From assembly GCA_013694945.1 (NCBI GenBank), contig JACDBM010000081.1, forward strand, positions 1-5,841: 5,841 bases of DNA. Direction: 5' to 3'. This document shows positions 1 through 5,841 of this stretch, piece by piece. This DNA comes from Chthoniobacterales bacterium (GTDB lineage Bacteria > Verrucomicrobiota > Verrucomicrobiia > Chthoniobacterales > UBA10450). Every line of letters starts with the position of its first letter. The first letter of the stretch is position 1. The notes beneath the pieces are model-generated. The model was not told where the DNA came from, made no database searches, and was given only the letters and a program-made list of their open reading frames with translations. The position numbers and the translations under genes are program-made.

Positions 1-239
1 AGGGCGACAAATATGTGCTGCAACTCGCGCCTCGCACGCCATCGCTGAAGCGACTGCTGCAACGATTCACCATCCACATGAACGACGCGTTGCAGGTCGA
101 GCGCACCGAGATGCTCCAACCGAACGGCGATCGGATCGTGACGAACTATTCGAACGAATCCCGCGCCCCGATCGATCCGGGAATGTTCGTGTTCAATCCG
201 CCCGCGGGAACGAACGTGACCACCCCTCTCGGTCGTTAG
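1..239 (+). CDS. LolA-like outer-membrane lipoprotein carrier protein, C-terminal fragment (5' end off window)
   Basis: The reading frame is open from the left edge (first full codon at base 3) to TAG at 237-239, giving 78 visible residues that begin GDKYVLQLAPRT. The pattern is a run of beta-strand segments: an amphipathic strand (YVLQLAPRT), a short basic helix (SLKRLLQRF), then IHMNDALQVERTEMLQPNGDR with the 'E-nGDri-tnYsNe' turn, and a final FVFNPPAGTNVTTPL strand. The closing 'F-F-PPAGT-V--PL' is typical of the C-terminal end of LolA/LolB-fold periplasmic carriers (COG2834), which take lipoproteins from the LolCDE transporter to the outer membrane. The signal peptide and the N-terminal half are outside the window, so the start cannot be given; the GTG at 15 and the ATG at 79 are internal codons. 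The next gene starts about 90 bases downstream on the same strand, so co-transcription is possible but not shown. Other LolA-fold proteins of unknown role cannot be excluded, so no symbol is assigned. Confidence 0.72.
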   Translation, partial: GDKYVLQLAPRTPSLKRLLQRFTIHMNDALQVERTEMLQPNGDRIVTNYSNESRAPIDPGMFVFNPPAGTNVTTPLGR

Positions 240-248
240 GGTCGGGCC

Positions 249-267
249 CTGATGCCACCTCCATCAG
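249..267. repeat. Short inverted repeat downstream of the LolA-like gene
   Basis: CTGATG (249-254) and CATCAG (262-267) are a perfect 6-bp inverted repeat around a 7-base loop, starting 9 bases after the LolA-like stop codon. No T-run follows, so it is not a canonical intrinsic terminator. It may be a weak RNA hairpin, or chance. The rest of the spacer (240-328) shows no convincing promoter; the heptamer GTCGGGC occurs twice (241-247 and 294-300). Confidence 0.25.
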
Positions 268-328
268 CGTGGCTGGAAGAAACAGGTGCTTGTGTCGGGC
301 GCTTGTGAAGTTAGCCTGCCCCGCACCC

Positions 329-3300
329 ATGCAGTCCTCCCGGCGCACCTTTCGCACTGCATGTCTGGCGGTTTTCGCGCTGTCGCTTCTCTGCGCGTCG
401 GGCTCAGCTCAAGTCTCGACCGAGCCAAAGCAAGGCCTGCGGGAAAACGATCCGCGGCTCCACGCGTTGATCAATGCACGGGTAGTCACCGCTCCCGGCA
501 AGATCATCGAGAAGAGCACCGTCCTGGTCCGGAACGGACTCATCGCGGACGTGGGTCCTGCGGTGAAATTGCCGCCCGAGACGCGCGTCTGGGATTTGGC
601 CGGGAAGACGATCTACCCGGGCTTCATCAATGCCTATAGCCGCATCGGCCTGCCGGAGACGCTCCAGCCCGAGCCGTTGCGGCGGGATGTGGATCGCGAC
701 AATCCCGACGCCAAACCGAAGGAAGTCCCGCGCGAAGCGGTCAAGGGCACACACGCTTGGAATCCGCGCGTCACGCCGGAACGCCGCGCGGCCGATTACT
801 TGAAGCTCGACAAGAAGGCTGCCCGCAAATTGCGCGATCTCGGCTTCACGAGCGCGCTGGTCGTGCCAGGCCGCGGTATCTTCCGCGGCTCGAGCGCTCT
901 GATCAATTTACAGGAAGCGGACGCAAACACGCTGATTGTGGCACCGTCGGTTGCGCAGCACGTCGCCTTTGATTTCGACCGCGGTTCCGACAATACCTAT
1001 CCGGCCTCGCTCATGGGTTGCATTGCCCTCGTCAGGCAAACATTGCTCGACGCTGGTTGGTACGCGGCCGCGCAGGAAACTTACCGGAAAAGTCCTGTGA
1101 CGACCGAGCGGCTAGAAGCAAACGCAAGTCTGGCGGCCCTCGCAGAGCAGGGGCAGCGCAAGCAGCCAATCGTGTTTGAGAGCGAGGATGAACTCGATTC
1201 GCTCCGTGCCCTGCGCTTGGCGGACGAATTCAAGGTAAAACCGTTGCTGCTCGGGAGCGGTTACGATTATCGGGTGCGCAAATCGCTGAACAAAACGCCC
1301 ACGATCCTTGCGCTCGACTTCCCGAAGGCCCCGGAGATCGAGAAGCCGCAGCAAGCCGTCGAGTATTCGCTGGATGAATTGCAGCACTGGGACCGCGCGC
1401 CGAGCAATCCAGCTCTCCTGGTCGCGGCCGGAATTCCGATTGCATTCACGGCGGAGGAGCTTGAGAAGCCGGAGAAGGAATTCTGGTCACGTTTGCGCCT
1501 GGCAGTCCGCCGAGGGCTGAGCAAAGACGCGGCGCTGGCTGCCTTAACCAGCACCCCGGCGGAGATGTTTGGAGTTTCCGATCGCCTCGGCAAAATCGCG
1601 CCGGGACAGATCGCGAATCTCGTAATCGCGAGTGGCGATCTCTTTGGTTCGGAAGATGCGAAGGTCCTCACGACCTGGGTCGATGGCCGCTGGTATGATA
1701 CCGATCTCGCTGGCGACCGCGATCCGCGCGGAACGTGGGAGATCACTGCGGAAGGTAAGACGTTGCCGCTGACAGTCGCGGGCGAACTGGACAAACTGGA
1801 AGCGAAGCTCGCGGAGGAAAAAGCTGTCCTGTCCGTTACCGACGACGCCGTTCTCCTGGTCGCCCCGGCGAAGCTGTTCGACAAGGGCGAAGGCGCGATT
1901 CGCTTCTCTGGCCGAAGCAGTGGCGAGACGATTAGTGGCCGCGGCGAGGGACCGTCGGGCGGCCAGCTGATCTGGAGTGCGAAGCGCACGTCCGCCTACA
2001 CGCCGCCGCCGAAGCCACCGGACGAAAAGCCTTCGCCACTCGATACCGCGCTTGATTTTCCTGAGACCTACCCGGCGGGCTCGTTTGGCCGTGCTGCGCC
2101 ACCCGAGCAACCGGCGGCCGTGCTCATCCAGGGCGCGACCGTGTGGACTTCCGGCCCGCAAGGCACATTGCCGAATGCTGATCTACTCGTGAGCGGCGGC
2201 AAGATCACCGCGGTCGGCCCCGGTCTGAAAGCTCCCGCCGGGGCGGCAACGATAGACGGCAGAGGAATGCACGTCACGCCGGGCATTATCGATTGCCACT
2301 CGCATAACGCGATCAGCAAAGGAGTGAACGAAGGCAGCCACGCCATCACCGCAGAAGTCCGCATCGGCGACGTGATCGATCCGACCGACATCGACCTCTA
2401 CCGGCAGCTTGCTGGAGGCGTCACCACCGCGAATTTATTGCACGGCTCCGCGAATCCGATCGGTGGGCAAAACCAGGTGATCAAGTTCCGCTGGGGCGCG
2501 CTGCCGGAAGAGCTGAAATTCGCCGAGGCGCCGCCCGGAGTGAAGTTCGCGCTCGGTGAAAACGTGAAGCAGTCGAACTGGGGCGACAAGTTCACCACTC
2601 GTTATCCGCAGTCTCGGATGGGAGTGGAACAGCTTATTCGCGATCGCTTTCGCGCGGCCCTGGAATACGACGCCGCCTCGAAAAAGAAAGAAGGCCTGCC
2701 TGCGCGGCGCGACCTGCAACTGGAGGCCCTGCTCGAGATCGTGAACGGCAAACGGCTCATCCATGCCCATTCTTATCGGCAGGACGAAGTGCTGATGCTG
2801 CTCAGACTAACGAGTGAATTTAAGATCGGGATCGGAACGCTCCAGCACATCCTGGAGGGCTACAAAGTCGCGGATGAGATCGCAAAGAGCGGCGCCGGTG
2901 GTTCGAGCTTTGCGGATTGGTGGGGCTACAAGTTCGAAGCGTTCGATGCCATCCCGGAGAACGCAGCCATTATGCGCGCGCAGGGCGTTCTGACTTCGGT
3001 AAACTCAGACAGCGCCGATCTCGCCCGACGGCTCAACACGGAAGCCGCGAAGTCGATGAAATACGGCGGGCTTTCGGCGGAGGAAGCCCTCCAGCTCGTG
3101 ACCATCAATCCCGCCCGGCAACTGCGGATCGACGCGAAGACCGGTTCGCTCGAAGCGGGCAAAGATGGGGATTTTGTTCTCTGGAAAGCAAATCCGCTTT
3201 CAAACTACGCCGCGGTGAATCAGACCTGGATCGAGGGGCGGAAATATTTCGATCGCGCGGAGGACGCCGAGGCTCAGAAGAGCTTCGCCGCGCAACGCGA

Positions 3301-3487
3301 GGCGCTCATCCAGAAAGCCCTCGGCGAGCGGCTGAAGGATTTTGGGGAAAAGGAGAGCGACGACAAGAAGGCGGCCTCCGATAAAGAGACGAAGCCGCCG
3401 CCAGGTGCGGAGTCGGCGCGCTCGAGCGCATTCGCACCGCTCTACCACGACGGAAGCGGCAGATACACCTGTACGGAGGAGCAGTAG
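329..3487 (+). CDS. Exported tandem amidohydrolase: degenerate N-half fused to an intact metal-dependent C-half
   Basis: 1052 residues from ATG 329. This start gives a standard Sec signal peptide (MQSSRR, hydrophobic core, probable cleavage after GSA at residue 27); the frame is open to GTG 269, but that adds a 20-residue extension before the signal and neither start has a good Shine-Dalgarno. Cys22 lacks a proper lipobox. Residues about 45-465 form an amidohydrolase-fold half in which the usual PG-IDxHxH reads PGFINAYSR (residues 97-105), so both His are lost; the later His and Asp positions are also replaced. Residues about 466-555 are a beta-rich insert, then a Pro-rich linker and a YPAGSFGR motif (581-588). 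Residues about 595-980 are a second, apparently active half: DCHSH (H657, H659), possible bridging K747, HAH (H812), H840 and D894 in NSDSADL, ending in the family's GSLEAGKDGDFVLW strand. The last 50 residues are a charged tail. Superfamily PF01979 hydrolyses amide or related bonds, often in dipeptides or imidazolones; the substrate here is unknown. The downstream gene is translationally coupled. Confidence 0.9.
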   Translation: MQSSRRTFRTACLAVFALSLLCASGSAQVSTEPKQGLRENDPRLHALINARVVTAPGKIIEKSTVLVRNGLIADVGPAVKLPPETRVWDLAGKTIYPGFINAYSRIGLPETLQPEPLRRDVDRDNPDAKPKEVPREAVKGTHAWNPRVTPERRAADYLKLDKKAARKLRDLGFTSALVVPGRGIFRGSSALINLQEADANTLIVAPSVAQHVAFDFDRGSDNTYPASLMGCIALVRQTLLDAGWYAAAQETYRKSPVTTERLEANASLAALAEQGQRKQPIVFESEDELDSLRALRLADEFKVKPLLLGSGYDYRVRKSLNKTPTILALDFPKAPEIEKPQQAVEYSLDELQHWDRAPSNPALLVAAGIPIAFTAEELEKPEKEFWSRLRLAVRRGLSKDAALAALTSTPAEMFGVSDRLGKIAPGQIANLVIASGDLFGSEDAKVLTTWVDGRWYDTDLAGDRDPRGTWEITAEGKTLPLTVAGELDKLEAKLAEEKAVLSVTDDAVLLVAPAKLFDKGEGAIRFSGRSSGETISGRGEGPSGGQLIWSAKRTSAYTPPPKPPDEKPSPLDTALDFPETYPAGSFGRAAPPEQPAAVLIQGATVWTSGPQGTLPNADLLVSGGKITAVGPGLKAPAGAATIDGRGMHVTPGIIDCHSHNAISKGVNEGSHAITAEVRIGDVIDPTDIDLYRQLAGGVTTANLLHGSANPIGGQNQVIKFRWGALPEELKFAEAPPGVKFALGENVKQSNWGDKFTTRYPQSRMGVEQLIRDRFRAALEYDAASKKKEGLPARRDLQLEALLEIVNGKRLIHAHSYRQDEVLMLLRLTSEFKIGIGTLQHILEGYKVADEIAKSGAGGSSFADWWGYKFEAFDAIPENAAIMRAQGVLTSVNSDSADLARRLNTEAAKSMKYGGLSAEEALQLVTINPARQLRIDAKTGSLEAGKDGDFVLWKANPLSNYAAVNQTWIEGRKYFDRAEDAEAQKSFAAQREALIQKALGERLKDFGEKESDDKKAASDKETKPPPGAESARSSAFAPLYHDGSGRYTCTEEQ
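3475..3481 (+). promoter_or_regulatory. Strong Shine-Dalgarno for the second amidohydrolase-fold gene
   Basis: GGAGGAG lies 5 bases before the GTG at 3487 and inside the last codons (Glu-Glu-Gln) of the upstream gene. It decides the GTG start: stop and start overlap as TAGTG, and the start places a signal peptide directly at the N-terminus. The arrangement is the classic one for translational coupling or reinitiation. The contrast with the poor ribosome site of the upstream gene is clear. Confidence 0.8.
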
Positions 3488-4827
3488 TGGCCGGCAATCT
3501 CCGAATCCTCTCGTTAGGCGCGGCCCGCGCGCTTGCCGTTCTCTCCGCAGCGGCGATGGCTTTGCCCGCAGCATCTGCTTCCGATGAAATTCCGGCCCTG
3601 CCGCAGACGCGGCCGATCGCGCTGACCGGTGCGACGATCCACCCGGTGAGTGGCCCCGAGATCGCGGCAGGCACGATTGTTTTCGACCAGGGCAGGATTA
3701 CCGCGATCGGCGCAAATGCGGCCATTCCGGAGCATGCCGAGGTGATCGACGCAACGGGCAAACACATCTATCCCGGCCTTATCAGCGCAAACTCCATTCT
3801 CGGCCTGACAGAGATTAGCGCGGTGCGCGCAACGCTGGACGTCCAGGAGCCAGGATCCATCAATCCGAACGCCCGTAGCGCCTCCAGCATCCACCCGGAC
3901 AGCGAGCTGTTTCCGGTCGCGCGCGCGAACGGAATCCTGACCGCGCTCGCCGTTCCGGAAGGCGGTCTCCTCTCGGGTCAATCGGCCGTGCTGCGGATGG
4001 ACGGCTGGACTCCGGAAGAGATGACGGTGCGCTCGGCGGCCGCCATGCATCTTCGCTGGCCCGATCTCAGGATCAACCGCGATCCCCGCGCGCCGAAGTC
4101 TGTGGAAGATCAGCAGAAGGACATCGATGAGGCGCAGAAGGCGATCCGCGATGCGTTCGCGATCGCTCGCTCGTATTGGCGCGCGCGCAAGGCCCGCAGC
4201 GCGGATTTCAAATCAGACCTGCGCTGGGAAGCGATGATACCGGTCTTTGACGGAACCCTGCCGGTCTTCGTGCATGCGGAAACGCTCGCCCAGATCGAAG
4301 CCGCGCTCGCGTGGGCGAGAGAAGCGGAGTTGAAGATTGTGCTCGTGGGCGGACACGACGCGTGGCGTCTCGCTTCTCAACTAAAAGAAACGGGTACGCC
4401 GGTGATCATCGCACTGGCCACGGCAATGCCGCTGCGGCGCGATGAAGCCTACGACAGCGCCTTCCGGACGGCGGCGCTTCTCCGCGAAGCCGGCGTTCGC
4501 TTTTGCCTGGCCACGAATGGACAACGATCCGAAGCATCCAACGAACGCAACTTGCCTTACGAGGCTGCGATGGCGGCGGCCTTCGGTCTGCCGAGAGACG
4601 AGGCGCTCAAGGCGGTTACGCTTTATCCCGCGCAGATCCTCGGGATCGCGGATCAGCTCGGCTCCCTGGAACCCGGCAAGGCCGCGACGCTCATCGTGAC
4701 GGACGGCGATCCGCTTGATTTTCCGACCCGAGTCGAAGCAGCCTTCATCGATGGGCGGAAAATTAGCCTGACGAATCGCCAGACCCGCCTGCGGGACAAG
4801 TACCTGGAGAAGTTTCGCCGGAAGTAG
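3487..4827 (+). CDS. Exported amidohydrolase-fold protein with incomplete metal site (probable partner of the upstream tandem amidohydrolase)
   Basis: 446 residues from GTG 3487, chosen for the GGAGGAG site and the signal peptide that follows (residues 1-31, Ala-rich core, probable cleavage after ASA). The N-terminal beta-sandwich strand (ALTGATIHPVSGPEIAAGTI, residues 45-64) and GRITAIG motif, then IYPGLIS, are standard for PF01979, and the C-terminal GSLEPGKAATLIVTDGDPL (residues 392-410) closes the same sandwich. The metal site is incomplete: the HxH position reads S100-A-N-S-I104 and the late Ser-Asp reads T343-N344. Two later histidines remain, H263 in VHAE and H290 in GGHDAW. A Lys/Arg/Ala-rich segment (about 205-240), likely helical, replaces the region before VHAE. 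Ordinary hydrolysis through a binuclear site seems unlikely; a mononuclear or non-catalytic role, perhaps as a subunit with the upstream protein, is inferred from the 1-base overlap and shared fold. It is convergent with the S9 peptidase gene downstream. Confidence 0.88.
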   Translation: MAGNLRILSLGAARALAVLSAAAMALPAASASDEIPALPQTRPIALTGATIHPVSGPEIAAGTIVFDQGRITAIGANAAIPEHAEVIDATGKHIYPGLISANSILGLTEISAVRATLDVQEPGSINPNARSASSIHPDSELFPVARANGILTALAVPEGGLLSGQSAVLRMDGWTPEEMTVRSAAAMHLRWPDLRINRDPRAPKSVEDQQKDIDEAQKAIRDAFAIARSYWRARKARSADFKSDLRWEAMIPVFDGTLPVFVHAETLAQIEAALAWAREAELKIVLVGGHDAWRLASQLKETGTPVIIALATAMPLRRDEAYDSAFRTAALLREAGVRFCLATNGQRSEASNERNLPYEAAMAAAFGLPRDEALKAVTLYPAQILGIADQLGSLEPGKAATLIVTDGDPLDFPTRVEAAFIDGRKISLTNRQTRLRDKYLEKFRRK

Positions 4828-4839
4828 CGACAGTGCGGC

Positions 4840-4870
4840 GGCAACGCAATTAGAAAACATTGCGTTCGCC
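4840..4870. terminator. Hairpin between convergent genes, possible bidirectional terminator without a U-run
   Basis: AACGCAAT (4843-4850) and ATTGCGTT (4859-4866) are a perfect 8-bp inverted repeat around the loop TAGAAAAC. The stem extends by three G-C pairs, GGC (4840-4842) with GCC (4868-4870), if C4867 is bulged, giving 11 pairs. It starts 12 bases after the amidohydrolase stop and lies 38 bases beyond the stop of the convergent S9 gene. Position fits a shared transcription end, but neither strand has a T-run after the stem, so it is not a canonical Rho-independent terminator; it may instead protect 3' ends. The rest of the 81-base spacer shows nothing further. Confidence 0.45.
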
Positions 4871-4908
4871 AAAAGGTCGTTACGCAAACGCTGCCTCCAG
4901 GCCCTGAC

Positions 4909-5841
4909 TCACTGGCTGCCGGCGGTCGCTTCCCCGTTCCGCAAATACTTGTCGAGGAAATCGAGAATGGCCTTGTAGGCGCGAATCTCGTTGTTCTTCT
5001 TCGTGAAGCCGTGGCCTTCATTATCGAAAACGACGTACTCCACAATCCCGTCGTTCTTCTTGATCGCTTCAACGATCTCGTCCGACTCAGGCTTGATCAC
5101 GCGCGGGTCATTGGCGCCCTGCAACACGATTAGTGGTTTCGTGATTTTCTCCGCGTGGAAGAGCGGCGACGTTTCCCGGAGCAACCCCAGATCCTTCTCG
5201 GGATCGCCGATCTCCGAGTAGAGCGCCTTCCGTTGCGCCTCCCAATACGGCGGAATGCTTTGAAGCGTCCGGACCCAGTTCGCGACGCCGAAGATGTCGA
5301 CGCCGGCTGTGAATTCCTCCGGCTGAAATGCCAGCGCCGCCAGGACCATGTAGCCGCCGTAGGAGCCACCCATAATTCCGATCTTCGAATCTTCTACGTA
5401 GTCTAACGACTGCAGATACTTCTTCGCTTCGACGCAATCCCAGAGCGGTTCGCGTCCGTGCTTCCTGTCATCGGCGGTAAAAAAGGTTTTTCCGTATCCG
5501 CTCGAGCCGCGGTTGTTCACGTCGAGCACGGCATAGCCGTGGTTCACGAAGAACTGCGTCGAGGCATTGTAAGGCATCCGCGCCTGTCCGCCGGGGCCGC
5601 CGTGCACCTTGACGATCGCCGGGACTTTCTTCTGCGCGCTCGCACCCAACGGTCGGTAGAGAATCGCGGGAATCTCCAGCCCATCGAAGGACTTGTAGCG
5701 CACCACCTCCGCTTCCACCAAGTCCGCGGGATCGATCTCAGGATTGAGGCTGTCCGTCAGTTTGGTCGCCTTCCTCGTTTCAAAGTCGTAGACGTAAAGA
5801 TTAGCCGGAGAACGCGAGCCATCATGGTAGAAGGCCATCCG
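4909..5841 (-). CDS. S9 family (prolyl oligopeptidase-type) serine peptidase, catalytic C-terminal part; 5' end off window
   Basis: The frame is open from the right edge (CGG, Arg) to TGA at 4911-4909; 310 residues are visible. Residues below are counted from the Met codon at 5838-5836, which is internal rather than the real start. The first 40 residues (SRSPANLYVYDFETRKATKL) look like the last blade of a beta-propeller; the alpha/beta-hydrolase domain follows from about residue 45. It shows HGGPGGQ (79-85, oxyanion region), NRGSSGYG (109-116), the nucleophile elbow GGSYGG with Ser159, Asp244 in GANDPRV and His276 in EGHGF, a complete Ser-Asp-His triad in the usual order. This is the peptidase S9 domain (PF00326), found in acylaminoacyl-peptidases, dipeptidyl peptidases and oligopeptidases, which cut short peptides. 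The missing N-terminal propeller prevents choosing among these or telling whether a signal peptide exists. The frame is intact to the edge, with no sign of decay. It converges on the amidohydrolase pair, so it is a separate transcript. Confidence 0.93.
   Translation of the reverse strand, partial: RMAFYHDGSRSPANLYVYDFETRKATKLTDSLNPEIDPADLVEAEVVRYKSFDGLEIPAILYRPLGASAQKKVPAIVKVHGGPGGQARMPYNASTQFFVNHGYAVLDVNNRGSSGYGKTFFTADDRKHGREPLWDCVEAKKYLQSLDYVEDSKIGIMGGSYGGYMVLAALAFQPEEFTAGVDIFGVANWVRTLQSIPPYWEAQRKALYSEIGDPEKDLGLLRETSPLFHAEKITKPLIVLQGANDPRVIKPESDEIVEAIKKNDGIVEYVVFDNEGHGFTKKNNEIRAYKAILDFLDKYLRNGEATAGSQ

Noticed and set aside
290..317. Possible promoter: TTGTGT (290-295), 16-base spacer, TAGCCT (312-317)
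   Set aside because: Both boxes match the consensus poorly and the second lies only 11 bases before the chosen ATG; not better than chance in this composition.
335..410. Lipoprotein reading of the signal peptide (Cys22 after LSLL)
   Set aside because: The residue before Cys is Leu rather than Gly, Ala or Ser, so there is no proper lipobox; the downstream GSA gives a better type I cleavage site.
1267..1989. Long minus-strand open frame (240 residues) inside the large amidohydrolase gene
   Set aside because: It is Ser/Arg/Ala-rich with no recognisable motif, and lies antisense to a strongly family-like coding region. High GC with third-base bias leaves such frames open by chance.
1544..2161. 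Minus-strand open frame (205 residues) antisense to the middle of the large gene
   Set aside because: Arg-rich shadow frame overlapping another shadow frame; no motif and no ribosome site noticed.
2917..3384. Plus-strand alternate frame (155 residues) within the active amidohydrolase half
   Set aside because: The real frame carries the conserved Asp and the C-terminal sandwich strands across this stretch; the alternate frame is Arg/Gly-rich without motifs.
329..3487. Idea that the two amidohydrolase halves result from a recent duplication or assembly error
   Set aside because: The halves differ strongly at the protein level and no long nucleotide repeat is visible, so any duplication is ancient.
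3514..4050. Minus-strand open frame (178 residues) antisense to the second amidohydrolase-fold gene
   Set aside because: Arg/Gly/His-rich composition with no domain or signal; the plus strand encodes a clear family protein with a strong ribosome site.

Overview
The window looks like a piece of a GC-rich Gram-negative bacterial chromosome. The gene 1 fragment is LolA-like, which implies an outer membrane, and two of the genes begin with Sec-type signal peptides. The protein style (secreted tandem amidohydrolases, S9 prolyl-oligopeptidase-type peptidase) is common in soil Verrucomicrobiota, Acidobacteriota and similar phyla. Verrucomicrobiota is my best guess, but it is an inference and no marker gene is present. 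I see no mobile element, CRISPR array, tRNA or rRNA.

Layout: (1) bases 1-239, plus strand, the 3' end of a LolA-like lipoprotein carrier gene that enters from the left edge. (2) A spacer of about 90 bases with a small inverted repeat and no clear promoter. (3) Bases 329-3487, plus strand, a large exported protein with two amidohydrolase halves. The N-terminal half has lost its metal ligands and the C-terminal half keeps a full set; a small beta-rich segment and a proline-rich linker lie between them. (4) Bases 3487-4827, plus strand, a second exported amidohydrolase-fold protein, overlapping gene 3 by one base (TAGTG) behind a strong Shine-Dalgarno sequence. It too has lost the HxH motif and the late aspartate. 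(5) An 81-base convergent spacer holding a hairpin. (6) Bases 4909-5841, minus strand, the catalytic C-terminal part of an S9 family serine peptidase, whose propeller part lies beyond the right edge.

Genes 3 and 4 form a coupled two-gene unit encoding three amidohydrolase-fold modules, of which only one looks catalytically complete. The three modules show graded loss of active-site residues: complete in the C-half of gene 3, partial in gene 4, and none of the checked ligands left in the N-half of gene 3. This suggests a complex in which pseudo-enzyme modules support one active site. Their neighbourhood with an S9 peptidase fits use of extracellular or periplasmic peptides, but the peptidase is convergent and not part of the same operon, so that link is weak. 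The architecture appears to belong to a widespread, poorly characterised family rather than to a wholly new system.
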